In this document: positions 29,045 to 38,481 of the stretch, piece after piece | Layout: each line of letters starts with the position of its first letter | How positions within the stretch are numbered: the stretch's first letter is position 1 | DNA from: Fischerella thermalis PCC 7521 | GTDB lineage: Bacteria; Cyanobacteriota; Cyanobacteriia; Cyanobacteriales; Nostocaceae | DNA: 64,000 nt | Direction of reading: 5' to 3' | Assembly: GCF_000317225.1 (NCBI RefSeq) | Contig: NZ_AJLL01000005.1 | Location: 186,001 to 250,000 of the forward strand | Notes under the pieces: generated by a model | What the model was told of the DNA's origin: nothing | Seen by the model: only the letters and a program-made list of their open reading frames with translations | The model's database searches: none | Program-made: the position numbers and the translations under genes

Positions 29045-32000
29045 ATGAGTTCTCTTTTATACTTTTTCGCTCAGGAAGTGAACATCTACCCCGCCTCAGA
29101 TTTATTTTTGCGCCATCGACTACAAATAGTAGAAGAATTGTGGGAGTCCGTGCTGCGGCAAGAATGCGGTCAAAAAATGGTCGATCTTTTACGGCAGTTA
29201 CGTGATTTATGCTCACCAGAAGGACAAGCGACTCTTGACCAAGCTTCCTCCGTATTTAAATTAATAGAGCAATTAAATATCAACGAAGCTATTCGTGCGG
29301 CTCGTGCTTTTGCATTGTACTTCCAGCTGATCAACATCATCGAGCAGGACTACGAACAACGGCAGCAAATGACTCGCTATGAGGCGTCAGGTGAACCAGG
29401 AACCCAGGAAATAGCAAACACATCCTCGACAAATTCTGAAGCCAGCAGCGGATTAGGGGCAGAATTGCTCAGCAAAAGTTGGCAAGCCAATCCCCATCGC
29501 AAACGCCAAGACACTTTCGCAGCCCTATTTCCCCAGTTATACCAGCTAAATGTACCACCCCAGCAAATTCAACGCCTTATTTCCCAATTGGATGTGCAAT
29601 TAGTCTTCACTGCTCATCCCACAGAAATTGTTCGTCATACCATCCGCGATAAACAGCGACGAGTAGTAAAACTACTGCAACAACTTGATGTTGCAGAAAA
29701 ACGTGTAGAAAATCCTGATTATGCTTGGGAAGTGGCAGAACTACGGGAACAATTAATCCAAGAAATTCGCCTCTGGTGGCGTACCGATGAATTGCACCAG
29801 TTCAAACCTTCTGTACTTGATGAAGTAGACTATGCTCTGCATTACTTCCAAGAAGTGTTATTTGATGCTATCCCCCAACTTTACAAACGCTTCAAATATG
29901 CTTTAGCTAATACTTTTCCCTGGTTAGAACCACCAAGTAAGAACTTTTGTAAGTTTGGCTCTTGGGTAGGTGCAGACAGGGATGGAAACCCATCAGTCAC
30001 CCCAGAAATCACCTGGCAGACTGCCTGTTATCAGCGCAAAATAGTTTTAGAAAGATACATTCAGTCAGTGAAGCGGCTAATTAATTTGTTGAGTGTGTCG
30101 CTGCATTGGAGTGATGTCTTACCAGACTTACTAGAATCATTAGAAATAGACCAGTCCCAGTTGAGTGAAGTCTACGACGAATTAGCTTTACGTTATCGTC
30201 AAGAACCCTATCGGCTCAAAATGTCCTATGTGCTGAAGCGACTGGAAAATACACGCGATCGCAACTTGGCTTTATACAATCGCGAAACACCAAAAACTGA
30301 AGTTCCTATTTATCGCTCTGGAGAAGAATTTTTAGCTGAACTACGGTTAATTGAACGTAACTTAGCAGAAACAGGATTAAATTGCCAGGAACTGGAAAAT
30401 CTGATCTGCCAAGTCGAAATTTTTGGCTTTAATTTGACTTGTTTAGATATCCGACAAGAATCAAGCCGTCACTCGGATGCTTTAAATGAGATTTTGGAAT
30501 ACTTTGGAATTTTAAAGTGTTCCTACAATGAACTAACAGAAGCAGAAAAAGTTGCTTGGTTAGTAGGAGAATTGCAAACTCGCCGCCCGTTAATTCCCGC
30601 CGAACTACCTTTTTCACCAAAAACCAATGATATTATCGAAACTATGCGGGTAGTGCGATCGCTACAACGAGAATTTGGTAATAATATTTGCAAAACTTAC
30701 ATTATCAGTATGTGTCGCCAAGTCAGCGACGTACTAGAAGTATTGCTATTTGCTAAAGAAGCAGGACTTTACGATCCTGGTACAGCAGTAGGTACGATCC
30801 AAGTAGTTCCCCTATTTGAAACAGTGGAAGACTTGCAACGCTCTAAGAGTGTGATGCAACAGCTGTTTGAATTGCCTTTGTATCGCGCCTTGTTGGCTGG
30901 AGGCTACGCTGCAATTCAAGGAGACAGACAGGGGACTGGCGATAGGGAAAATGTCTCCCCTCCTCCAACTTCCTCCACCTCTTTTTCTTATCCCCTGACT
31001 CCCAACCTCCAAGAAGTTATGTTGGGGTACTCTGACAGTAATAAAGACTCTGGCTTTTTAAGCAGCAACTGGGAGATTCACAAAGCTCAAAAAACTTTAC
31101 AGCGAATAGCTGAAGAACATGGGGTGACTTTGCGGATTTTCCACGGGCGTGGCGGTTCTGTTGGACGTGGTGGTGGCCCGGCTTATGAGGCAATTTTGGC
31201 ACAGCCTGGTCACAGTATCAATGGGCGCATCAAAATTACTGAACAAGGGGAAGTCTTAGCTTCTAAGTATTCCTTGCGTGATTTAGCACTGTACCATTTG
31301 GAAACAATGACTACAGCTGTCATTCAAGCCAGCTTATTGAAAACAGGGTTTGATGATATTGAACCTTGGAATGAAATCATGGAAGAATTAGCAGTGCGAT
31401 CGCGTACTCATTATCGTTCCCTGATCTACGAACAACCAGATTTTATCGACTTCTTCCACCAAGTTACACCGATTGAGGAAATTAGCCTCTTACAAATTAG
31501 TTCTCGTCCAGCCCGTCGTCCTTCTGGTAAAAAAGATTTAAGCAGTTTGCGAGCGATTCCTTGGGTATTTAGCTGGACACAAACACGGTTCTTGCTCCCT
31601 TCTTGGTACGGTGTTGGCACAGCTTTGCAAGAGTTTTTAAATGAAGAACCAGAAGAAAATTTGCAATTACTGCGCTATTTCTATATGAAATGGCCCTTCT
31701 TCAAGATGGTAATTTCCAAAGCAGAAATGACTTTGGCAAAAGTAGACTTGCAAATGGCGCGGCGCTATGTTGAAGAGTTGTCTAATCCTGAGGATAAACC
31801 CCGTTTTGAGAAACTATTTGCACAAATCGCCAGCGAATACTATCTCACACGGGAATTAGTACTCAAAATTACTGAACACCAACGGCTTTTAGATGGCGAT
31901 CCTGTCTTGCAGCGATCAGTACAGTTACGCAATGGTACAATTGTACCCTTGGGCTTTATTCAGGTTTCCCTGCTGAAGCGCCTACGCCAGTCGAAGAATA

Positions 32001-32107
32001 TAGCCACATCTGGAGTGATTCACTCACGATATAGTAAAGGCGAACTGCTGCGCGGCGCACTGTTAACAATTAATGGTATTGCTGCTGGTATGAGAAATAC
32101 GGGTTGA
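29045..32107 (+). CDS. ppc: Phosphoenolpyruvate carboxylase
   Basis: Fixes bicarbonate onto phosphoenolpyruvate to give oxaloacetate, the main anaplerotic step in cyanobacteria. 1020 residues. Active-site motifs are present: [51 protein letters not shown] and a C-terminal [10 protein letters not shown]. About 28 residues (630-657, [20 protein letters not shown] and following) lie just before the conserved [18 protein letters not shown]. They are coded by a G-rich/C-rich repeat like those between genes. The insert is in frame and close to the catalytic region, yet all motifs survive. Confidence 0.97.
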   Translation: MSSLLYFFAQEVNIYPASDLFLRHRLQIVEELWESVLRQECGQKMVDLLRQLRDLCSPEGQATLDQASSVFKLIEQLNINEAIRAARAFALYFQLINIIEQDYEQRQQMTRYEASGEPGTQEIANTSSTNSEASSGLGAELLSKSWQANPHRKRQDTFAALFPQLYQLNVPPQQIQRLISQLDVQLVFTAHPTEIVRHTIRDKQRRVVKLLQQLDVAEKRVENPDYAWEVAELREQLIQEIRLWWRTDELHQFKPSVLDEVDYALHYFQEVLFDAIPQLYKRFKYALANTFPWLEPPSKNFCKFGSWVGADRDGNPSVTPEITWQTACYQRKIVLERYIQSVKRLINLLSVSLHWSDVLPDLLESLEIDQSQLSEVYDELALRYRQEPYRLKMSYVLKRLENTRDRNLALYNRETPKTEVPIYRSGEEFLAELRLIERNLAETGLNCQELENLICQVEIFGFNLTCLDIRQESSRHSDALNEILEYFGILKCSYNELTEAEKVAWLVGELQTRRPLIPAELPFSPKTNDIIETMRVVRSLQREFGNNICKTYIISMCRQVSDVLEVLLFAKEAGLYDPGTAVGTIQVVPLFETVEDLQRSKSVMQQLFELPLYRALLAGGYAAIQGDRQGTGDRENVSPPPTSSTSFSYPLTPNLQEVMLGYSDSNKDSGFLSSNWEIHKAQKTLQRIAEEHGVTLRIFHGRGGSVGRGGGPAYEAILAQPGHSINGRIKITEQGEVLASKYSLRDLALYHLETMTTAVIQASLLKTGFDDIEPWNEIMEELAVRSRTHYRSLIYEQPDFIDFFHQVTPIEEISLLQISSRPARRPSGKKDLSSLRAIPWVFSWTQTRFLLPSWYGVGTALQEFLNEEPEENLQLLRYFYMKWPFFKMVISKAEMTLAKVDLQMARRYVEELSNPEDKPRFEKLFAQIASEYYLTRELVLKITEHQRLLDGDPVLQRSVQLRNGTIVPLGFIQVSLLKRLRQSKNIATSGVIHSRYSKGELLRGALLTINGIAAGMRNTG

Positions 32108-32776
32108 TGTGTTAGTTAGTGGTTGGTGGTTGCTAGTTGCTGGTTGGTGGTTAATAAACAACTACTAATTACTTTACGGGCGCAAAGCTTTGCTAATTAA
32201 GTACAGCTTTGCGTAAAGTTGTAGCGCTCTTAAACACAAAGGAATGCAGAGTGAGTGCAAAGGGATGCAGAGTCTTTCTATAGGGCGTTACTAAATTTGG
32301 TCATGACAAGGAGGACAAGGAGGACAAGGAAGACAAGGGAGAGAATTTGTATCAAAAATTTTGTGAAATGGTATGAATTATGTTTACATACATTTTTGTA
32401 GTTCGATGCCAAATTTTGTAGAGACGTAGCATTGCTACGTCTCTACAAACCTGTGAATTGTAAATTCATATCTTGATTCAGTAACACCTTCCATAGAGAA
32501 TTCGCTACAAGTTAATCAAATGTTGTACTAAGTAGGAGGGCATAAATAATTAAAGGTTTGTAGTGAGAACTTTAGTCCTTAAAAAAGGGATAGAGATACT
32601 TACTACGAGTTGATTACAGTAATTTTAGGTTACTTTATATAACGTGAATTTGACAAAGTATTTAGGTTTGCCACAATATCACCCGCAACTTAAGCAATAA
32701 CTAACTACTAATGCACAGACACGAGGAACATCGCGTCTCTACAACAACCAACAATCAACAATTACCAAATTAAACA
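32108..32776. other. Repeat-rich spacer
   Basis: No gene is evident. It contains GGTTGGTGGTTGCTAGTTGC-type repeats at 32113-32150, GGAGGACAAGGAGGACAAGG at 32309-32328, and the 29-base palindrome at 32418-32446. A loose copy of the palindrome's arm (CGCGTCTCTACAAC) occurs near 32734. Such spacers are usual in large filamentous cyanobacterial genomes. Confidence 0.6.
32418..32446. repeat. Palindromic repeat GTAGAGACGTAGCA-T-mirror
   Basis: A 14-base arm, GTAGAGACGTAGCA, then T, then its perfect complement TGCTACGTCTCTAC. A second copy lies at 50453-50479 with identical 13-base arms. It forms one long hairpin in DNA or RNA. Confidence 0.9.
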
Positions 32777-33028
32777 ATGGCTAAAAACCGAATTCTAATT
32801 TGCACCTTTTTTGCTTTACTATCTGGCTTTGTGAGTGGTTACATTGGTGGACAAATTAGCTTGAGTATTCATAGCCAAAGATGTCAAAATCAAGCCTGGG
32901 GTTTCAAGCAGGCGTGTCATGCTTTGGTAGCACCAGGAGCAATCTGGCAAGGTAGTACGACCGGATTATGGACTGGCACGATTTTGGGGGCGTTTTTTGG
33001 TGGTTTGGTGACGCGCCCCCAGAGGTGA
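32777..33028 (+). CDS. Small membrane protein of unknown function
   Basis: An 83-residue protein. Two membrane helices are visible, ILICTFFALLSGFVSGYIGG and GSTTGLWTGTILGAFFGGLV, separated by a short loop with two cysteines (C36 and C46: QRCQNQAWGFKQACHAL) that might pair. Glycine-rich helices suggest tight packing. No family is recognised. It starts at ATG 32777 with weak upstream signal and ends beside a G-rich repeat. Confidence 0.6.
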   Translation: MAKNRILICTFFALLSGFVSGYIGGQISLSIHSQRCQNQAWGFKQACHALVAPGAIWQGSTTGLWTGTILGAFFGGLVTRPQR

Positions 33029-33114
33029 AAAGTTAGGGAAGTGTGGGGAGATGGGGAGGGATAGGGTGATGGGGAGAAATTAAGAATGTTCCTTCTGCCT
33101 TTTGCCTTGATGAT

Positions 33115-33501
33115 CTACCCTTCTGCCTCCTGTCTCCTGCTTTTTGCCTTCTGTAAGTCAGTCCAAGCATTGATGCTGGTGTCAAAGCAGCGCCACTTTC
33201 CCTCTTTATTTTCTTGGTAGCAAAACAAGCTGCGATCGCTAGCATTGAAGTCATCTGTTAAATAATATACCATCCCTCGAAAAGGGTAGGTTTTCCGGCT
33301 CAACCGCTTGGCTACGGCTTGATTAGGACATTCCACCATAAACACAGGTTGTCCATCGAAGTGAGCCAAGGAGAAGATGCACATCCGCAAAATCGCTCTT
33401 AGCCAGCTTTCTGAGTTTTCAAAATAATCATCAATAATTTTGTTGGTCAGAGCTTTTTCTAGGGTACGGTCTTTGCTTTGAGGAGTATGAGGGTCAGACA
33501 T
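33115..33501 (-). CDS. Conserved-looking hypothetical protein
   Basis: About 128 residues from MSDPHTPQSKDR at 33501; the longer frame to 33552 adds a repeat-like N-terminus. The centre (WLRAILRMCIFSLAHFDGQP, VECPNQAVAKRLSRKTYPFR) looks like a folded domain, but I recognise none. The last ~12 residues (AKSRRQEAEG) come from a TTCTGCCTCCTGTCTCCTGC repeat, so the native stop was probably lost and the protein extended into the spacer. Confidence 0.6.
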   Translation of the reverse strand: MSDPHTPQSKDRTLEKALTNKIIDDYFENSESWLRAILRMCIFSLAHFDGQPVFMVECPNQAVAKRLSRKTYPFRGMVYYLTDDFNASDRSLFCYQENKEGKWRCFDTSINAWTDLQKAKSRRQEAEG

Positions 33502-33819
33502 TGCACCACCTATGACCAAAACAATTGTGAAACCGGAATTCGGAATTTGCAAATAATTTCAGCAATTCCGAATATTCAATTTTAAATTAGATTGAATATA
33601 CCGTTGGTTAGAGATTAAACCAAAAATTTTATATATACAAGCGTATACGAAAATATACGGCATTTCTTTAGATATAATCATTTAGTAATTGTTTATTCTG
33701 CTGGGTCAAATCAGCTTGGGAAAAGGCTTTGCCAGAAATTAGGAATATAGGAAAAGTATTTACTACTGAGTGTCCTTATACTTGGTAAAATTCAAATGTA
33801 AGTATGAAGTAATATTGCC

Positions 33820-34125
33820 ATGACTACCGAAACCAACGAAATCCAGTCAACTACAAAGGGTGCTGATGCTGTTGATGAAGCGATCGCCCAGGGAATTGAT
33901 TTTGACGGTACTCCCATTCCCAGCGCCAAGCTGGAACTTTATCATCAAGTCATGGCACTAGAGGCAAATAGACAGCGTAGTGGCGTTAGTAATACTATGC
34001 GATCGCGCATAGTCCGGATTGGTGCCAAACATATTACCCAAGATGAACTGAATCAAAAGCTTATCGATGCTGGTTTTGCACCTCTCAAAGAAAAAGAAAT
34101 TGCCTTTTTTTACGGTGGTAAATAA
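33820..34125 (+). CDS. Conserved-looking hypothetical protein
   Basis: A 101-residue soluble protein. It is mainly helical and polar (AKLELYHQVMALEANRQRSG), with IRIGAKHITQDELNQKLIDAG, and ends IAFFYGGK. No cysteine, membrane or signal segment. I recognise no domain. ATG at 33820 follows an AT-rich region with repeated GTATACG/CGTATAC elements at 33641-33660, which may be its control site. It lies just upstream of the tRNA-Arg promoter. Confidence 0.6.
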   Translation: MTTETNEIQSTTKGADAVDEAIAQGIDFDGTPIPSAKLELYHQVMALEANRQRSGVSNTMRSRIVRIGAKHITQDELNQKLIDAGFAPLKEKEIAFFYGGK

Positions 34126-34132
34126 ATTTAGC

Positions 34133-34161
34133 TTGCATTATGATCACAAGACATATATAAT
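34133..34161 (+). promoter_or_regulatory. Sigma-70-type promoter for tRNA-Arg
   Basis: TTGCAT (34133-34138), 17-base spacer, TATAAT (34156-34161). Both boxes are near-consensus and spacing is ideal. Transcription should begin about 34168, just before the hairpin at 34171 and 30 bases before the tRNA. Confidence 0.75.
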
Positions 34162-34170
34162 AGATAAGCT

Positions 34171-34192
34171 GGCTTTAACTAAAGCCTTTTTT
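34171..34192 (+). terminator. Terminator-like hairpin between promoter and tRNA-Arg
   Basis: GGCTTT (34171-34176), loop AACT, AAAGCC (34181-34186), then six T. By sequence it is an intrinsic terminator. It ends only 5 bases before the tRNA and lies downstream of the promoter above, so it might also end the 33820-34125 transcript. Confidence 0.65.
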
Positions 34193-34197
34193 GACAT

Positions 34198-34270
34198 GGG
34201 CGCGTAGCTCAGTGGATAGAGCAATTGCCTTCTAAGCAATCGGCCGCAGGTTCGAGTCCTGCCGCGCTCG
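34198..34270 (+). tRNA. tRNA-Arg (UCU anticodon)
   Basis: A 73-base cloverleaf: 7-bp acceptor stem GGGCGCG/CGCGCTC, D arm GCTC...GAGC, anticodon arm ATTGC-CTTCTAA-GCAAT with anticodon TCT, T arm GCAGG-TTCGAGT-CCTGC, discriminator G. No intron interrupts it and CCA is not encoded. Confidence 0.96.
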
Positions 34271-34312
34271 TTTTAACTAAATACGAACCCCTAAGCACTG
34301 TGAAGTGATATT

Positions 34313-34849
34313 ATGATTACCTCATTTGAGGGTTCGTTTTTGTTACATCACACTAAAAACAAGGGTGATATTGCTGCTACAAAAGCAATAGCAGACTTAA
34401 CCTTGAACAGAGTAGTAAACAGAACTATTTGGGTAGACAAAAAAGGTATTCACCAGAAAAAGTACCAAGTAGGTGACTTTGATTATTATGCTGTTTATTT
34501 ACCTGACATAGACAAAGTAGTGTATCCCTCAGTTAATTTTAGTGGTTGCTACATAACTACCAAAGTACCTAATTCTGCAACACCTTTTTACTGGTGGGAA
34601 GACTTTATAGATTTTACAGAAGATGCGCCAAAGCGAACTTACAAAGAATTTGGAGTTGATTTAACAACTAGAAAAGTTAACCTAGACTCAAGAATTCACA
34701 CCAGAAAAGTAGAAAGACCATCAAAAGCAGAACTGCAAGAATTGGTGTGGGAAAAACCAACAACACAAATAGCCAAAGACTTTGGTGTGTCTGATAAGGC
34801 GGTAGAAAAATGGTGTAAGGTTTATGCATTAATAATCACTAACCACTAA
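34313..34849 (+). CDS. Group-I-intron-type PD-(D/E)XK endonuclease, probably inactive
   Basis: A 178-residue protein. The start (HHTKNKGDIAATKAIADLTL), the middle (DFDYYAVYLPDIDKVVYPSV, NSATPFYWWEDFIDF) and the C-terminal helix-turn-helix (TTQIAKDFGVSDKAVEKWCK) match the cyanobacterial PDDEXK homing-endonuclease family related to I-Ssp6803I. Between LTLN (near 30) and RVVNRTIWVDK (near 37) there is almost no sequence. The family usually has about 30-40 residues there, including the catalytic Asp and a QXK motif. I see neither. It sits 42 bases after an intact tRNA-Arg, a common site for mobile endonucleases. It is probably a decayed copy kept as an open frame. Confidence 0.75.
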   Translation: MITSFEGSFLLHHTKNKGDIAATKAIADLTLNRVVNRTIWVDKKGIHQKKYQVGDFDYYAVYLPDIDKVVYPSVNFSGCYITTKVPNSATPFYWWEDFIDFTEDAPKRTYKEFGVDLTTRKVNLDSRIHTRKVERPSKAELQELVWEKPTTQIAKDFGVSDKAVEKWCKVYALIITNH

Positions 34850-34933
34850 ATAATCCTTAATTTCCCTGCCCTTGTCTTGGGTAGGAAGATTTTTTATGCT
34901 TTCATATAAATAGGTGAAGTTTTGTAAAGAACA

Positions 34934-35641
34934 TTGACTGCTACTTTTACACCGACAAACAACTTAACATTGCCGACGGGGTGGCATCGTCTCACTCCGA
35001 TATGGCAAGGTGGGGAGGAAGTGATTCAACAAGGTTTGCCACACGCCCAACTAGCACCGGCTTGGCAACTGTTACTTTTAGGTGATGGCTCCCCGACCAG
35101 ACACTTACAATTACTCACAGGCGAACCAACAGAAGTGGATGTCATTGACATGTCATTGGTTGGTATGGATTTAGACGGTGCTCCTGACTTAATCAAGGCT
35201 GTACCGGGGCCAAGACTACGACGGCAGGTATGGCTACGTACTGCCTCAGGGCAAAGGTTAGCATATGCCACTTCATGGTGGGAAGCCTCTCATGTGGATG
35301 AGTACTTACAAAATCGTTCATTACCCATTTGGGCAAGTTTAGCTCGTCTCCGCACAGAGTTGTATCGAGATGTGCAGGGGATTTACTATGGTTACTCAGA
35401 TGGACTGGAATCTGGCTTTGATGAGGAGGGGCCTTTTTGGGGACGTCATTACTTGTTTTGGCATCACGGGCAACCTTTAACCCTAATTTATGAAGTCTTC
35501 TCGCCTTATCTAACAAAATACTTGGGAGCGATGCAACTATTGCAACAAGGTGGAGAAAAACAGGTAGAAGGAGAAGCTAATAATTTAGAATCGCCAGAAG
35601 CAAGTAAAAATCAAGAGGTCTTTAATTTTAATGAACCCTGA
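34934..35641 (+). CDS. Chorismate lyase (cyanobacterial type)
   Basis: A 235-residue protein resembling cyanobacterial chorismate lyase, which makes 4-hydroxybenzoate for plastoquinone from chorismate and releases pyruvate. Supporting motifs: GSPTRHLQLLTGEPTEVDVI, RRQVWLRTASGQRLAYATSWW, FWGRHYLFWHHGQPLTLIYEVFSP. The only possible start is TTG at 34934; the next ATG lies far inside the domain. The last ~25 residues (QVEGEANNLESPEASKNQEV) are polar and not part of the fold. The final codons overlap the beginning of a methyltransferase pseudogene. Confidence 0.88.
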   Translation: MTATFTPTNNLTLPTGWHRLTPIWQGGEEVIQQGLPHAQLAPAWQLLLLGDGSPTRHLQLLTGEPTEVDVIDMSLVGMDLDGAPDLIKAVPGPRLRRQVWLRTASGQRLAYATSWWEASHVDEYLQNRSLPIWASLARLRTELYRDVQGIYYGYSDGLESGFDEEGPFWGRHYLFWHHGQPLTLIYEVFSPYLTKYLGAMQLLQQGGEKQVEGEANNLESPEASKNQEVFNFNEP

Positions 35642-35982
35642 CATTCTCAGAGAGCAAGTCGAGTACTACCGTCAATGTGCTTGAGAATACGACGAGGGCT
35701 TTTTGCCAGATGTTTAAGCAGGCGCTAAAGCCTGATAGTTGTGTCTTTTTTGTAGATAGCGGTAATAGGTAATGGGAAAAACCAATGACCAACACCGAAG
35801 CATTATATTGTAAGCAATTAGCCGAACTTGATATTACTTAACCTAAATACTCTGGAAATTTATTTCTTGGTGGACGAAAAAGTAGGTGCAAGGTCTAAGT
35901 AGAGAAGGCTTTGCAAAAATTGGATTGGTCTGGTAGCATTTACCGGACAGCAAACTACTTTCTTTACGGTTTGGTTTATTGA
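35631..35982 (+). pseudogene. Degraded class I SAM-dependent methyltransferase
   Basis: Starts at ATG 35631: MNPDILREQVEYYRQCA, TGA stop, then EYDEGFLPDV, TAA stop. This is the usual N-terminus 'MNPDILREQVEYYRARA.EYDE'. In a second frame come QALKPDSCVFFVDSG, the post-motif strand, and near the end QKLDWSGSIYRTANYFLYGL and TGA at 35980-35982. About half of a normal ~200-residue gene is missing, including the SAM-binding glycine motif. Stops, frameshifts and a large deletion make it non-functional. Confidence 0.8.
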
Positions 35983-36600
35983 ATGATCGCAGTTGAGTCA
36001 AATTGTCAGACTGTGTAAGAAATCAAATATTCTTTTACTCTCAATATCACAATAAACTACAAAAGTGACTATGGTTGATGCAACTGCATTTGTAACCGTA
36101 CCATTATTTTTAAATAAAATAATCAAAAAAATTATATTTTATTAACTACACAATTTTTGATATTTAAGCAATTACAGTTGCGGTAATTAGTGGCCAGATT
36201 GTCAATTTTGCTACTTACTTATAGAAGATTAATTTAATTTCCAATCAATAAAACAAAAAATCATCAATCATTCGTGAGAGACAACATCATCTGACTTCCT
36301 AAACAGTAGAACTTACGCATAACTTACGAATCCTTGGCGTTCTTGGCGTCTTGGTGGTTAGCTTCATTAAACTTTTTGGCTGAAATATTGTGATTCTCAC
36401 AAATTAGATAGGATTGCTATACAATGCACAAACTATAATGGCAATTTTGGAAAAAAATGGTAACTTATTACCGAAGTATATTTCAGACTCTAAAGCCAAA
36501 AAATAAATGTAATTAACATCTTCAATGCTGAGAAAACCTTTTGGTTTACTTTGCCAACAAAGCAAGTAAAGAGCTCCCTAATAATGAGGTATTTGGTTCA
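35983..36600. other. AT-rich spacer
   Basis: No gene seen. It holds an inverted copy of the CGCCAAG repeat at about 36330-36360 (CCTTGGCGTTCTTGGCGTC). The promoter of the DUF3352 gene should lie near its right end. The 20 codons before 36601 are open but lack homology to anything I recognise. Confidence 0.5.
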
Positions 36601-38328
36601 ATGGCGCTGCCTGTTGTGTCTGTTTCGATGAAAAAAAAGAAACCATCTCTAGTACTAACACTCTCATCTGCTGGAATATTAATTGCTGGTGGTATGACAG
36701 CATACTGGCTGTTAACCCAAGGACAATTATTGTCTCGAGATTTACCAGTAGGTGCAAATATCATTCCCCAGGATGCACTGTTTGCAGTTTCTCTGAGTAC
36801 AGATCGCGCTCAATGGCAGAAATTAAGAGAGTTTGGCACAAAAGAAACTCAAATCGAACTGGATAAAAATTTAGTGCAGTTGCGCGATCGCTTCCTCACC
36901 AATAACGGTTACGATTTTCAAAAAGATATTAGTCCTTGGGTTGGCGAACAAGTAACAATAGCAATTCTATCCCCAGAAGCAATTAAACCTGCATCTAAGC
37001 CTGTGGCAACCGATGGTAATACTACTGTCAATCAAAGGTCTACAGTGGTAGTACTACCAATTAAAAATCCCGAGCAAGCGAAAAAAGTTTTAGCACAACC
37101 TAAAAATCCAAAAGCAGGCCAATGGATTGATCGTACCTATGAAGGAATTGCCATCAAAGAAACTAACTCCGCATCGGGAGAAAATTTATCAGCAGCAGTC
37201 ATAGATCAGCAGTTCTTGGTAATTACAGATAACCCTAAAACCACAGAACGTGCGATTCAAGCATATAAAAATAAAACATCCCTGGCGACAACTGCGGGTT
37301 TTACGGATAACTTTCCTAAAATTGCTACCTCTCAAGCTTTTGCTCAATTCTATGTAAATATACCTGTCTCTGCTAAAATCGCTGCTGCATCTGGTAATCA
37401 TCATTTGCCTGCTCAAGTTCTAGCACAATTACAAAATAACCAAGGTTTAGCTGGAAGCATTTCCTTAGAGTCACAAGGAATACGGATTAAAGGTATTTCC
37501 TGGCTTAATCCCAACAGTCAACGTACACTCAGGGTAGAAAACAAAGCCGGAAAGATGCCAAACCTTGTCCCACCAGAAACTTTGATGATGCTTTCTGGCG
37601 GTAATTTAAGGCAATTGTGGTCAGACTATGTTTCTACATCCCAGGGAAACCCACTCTCACCTATTCCACCAGAACAGCTAAAAGCAGGTTTCAAATCTTT
37701 CACTAATCTTGATTTCGAGCAAGATTTACTGAGTTGGATGGGTAATGAATTTTCAGTCTCAGTCATTCCCAGTAGACCCCGGGACAGTTTATCAGATAAT
37801 TTCCGTGCCTCTTTAGTATTCATGGTACAGGCGAGCGATCGCACCCGTGCGGAAACATCTCTCAAAAAACTTGATGAAGTGATGAAAACTCAATACCAAT
37901 TCCAGATTCAACAGACATCAGTAGCAGGTAAACCTGTTGTCAATTGGTTTGGACCTTTGGGAACTCTAACCGCTACCCATGGTTGGTTAGATGCAGATGT
38001 GGCTTTCTTTGCACTTGGCGCTCCTGTCAGCGATAAGATAATTCCTAAACTCAACAATACCCTAGCAAATACTCCACTATTTCAACAAACAGTCCCTTCA
38101 GAACCCAATCCTACCAATGGCCAGTTTTTCTTAGATGTGGAACGCACAGTTCAAAACTTTCCTCTACCGACTTTACTACCAAATCAAAAAACGTTCTTAG
38201 CAGCCACACGCTCAATTGGTATCACATCTGCGGTTAATGATAGTCGTAGTAATCGCTATGACATTTTTCTCGCACTTAAAAAAGTTGAAGATGCAACCTC
38301 TTCATCTAGTCAGGAGAATAGGAAATAA
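36601..38328 (+). CDS. DUF3352 membrane-anchored protein
   Basis: About 575 residues from ATG 36601; 36628 is an alternative and the frame is open to 36541. An N-terminal anchor, LVLTLSSAGILIAGGMTAYW, puts the rest outside the plasma membrane. The body carries the DUF3352 features: NIIPQDALFAVSLSTDRAQW near the start, FLTNNGYDFQKDISPWVGEQ, repeated 'NPEQAKKVLAQ'-like units, and LPNQKTFLAATRSIGITSAV near the end. Function is unknown. Such proteins are common and usually single-gene in cyanobacteria. GAGG lies about 11 bases before 36601. Confidence 0.82.
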   Translation: MALPVVSVSMKKKKPSLVLTLSSAGILIAGGMTAYWLLTQGQLLSRDLPVGANIIPQDALFAVSLSTDRAQWQKLREFGTKETQIELDKNLVQLRDRFLTNNGYDFQKDISPWVGEQVTIAILSPEAIKPASKPVATDGNTTVNQRSTVVVLPIKNPEQAKKVLAQPKNPKAGQWIDRTYEGIAIKETNSASGENLSAAVIDQQFLVITDNPKTTERAIQAYKNKTSLATTAGFTDNFPKIATSQAFAQFYVNIPVSAKIAAASGNHHLPAQVLAQLQNNQGLAGSISLESQGIRIKGISWLNPNSQRTLRVENKAGKMPNLVPPETLMMLSGGNLRQLWSDYVSTSQGNPLSPIPPEQLKAGFKSFTNLDFEQDLLSWMGNEFSVSVIPSRPRDSLSDNFRASLVFMVQASDRTRAETSLKKLDEVMKTQYQFQIQQTSVAGKPVVNWFGPLGTLTATHGWLDADVAFFALGAPVSDKIIPKLNNTLANTPLFQQTVPSEPNPTNGQFFLDVERTVQNFPLPTLLPNQKTFLAATRSIGITSAVNDSRSNRYDIFLALKKVEDATSSSSQENRK

Positions 38329-38481
38329 GGAAATGAGGAGGTAACTACCGATCATGAACTATTTTTCTTATGATATGTTTAAAAATTGTAATGAAAACTA
38401 AGACTAGTAACTAAGAATTTGAGCAAATTCTTTGCCGAGTCCGAGTCCCCGATCCCTTATAATCTTGAATTGGAGGTGGAG

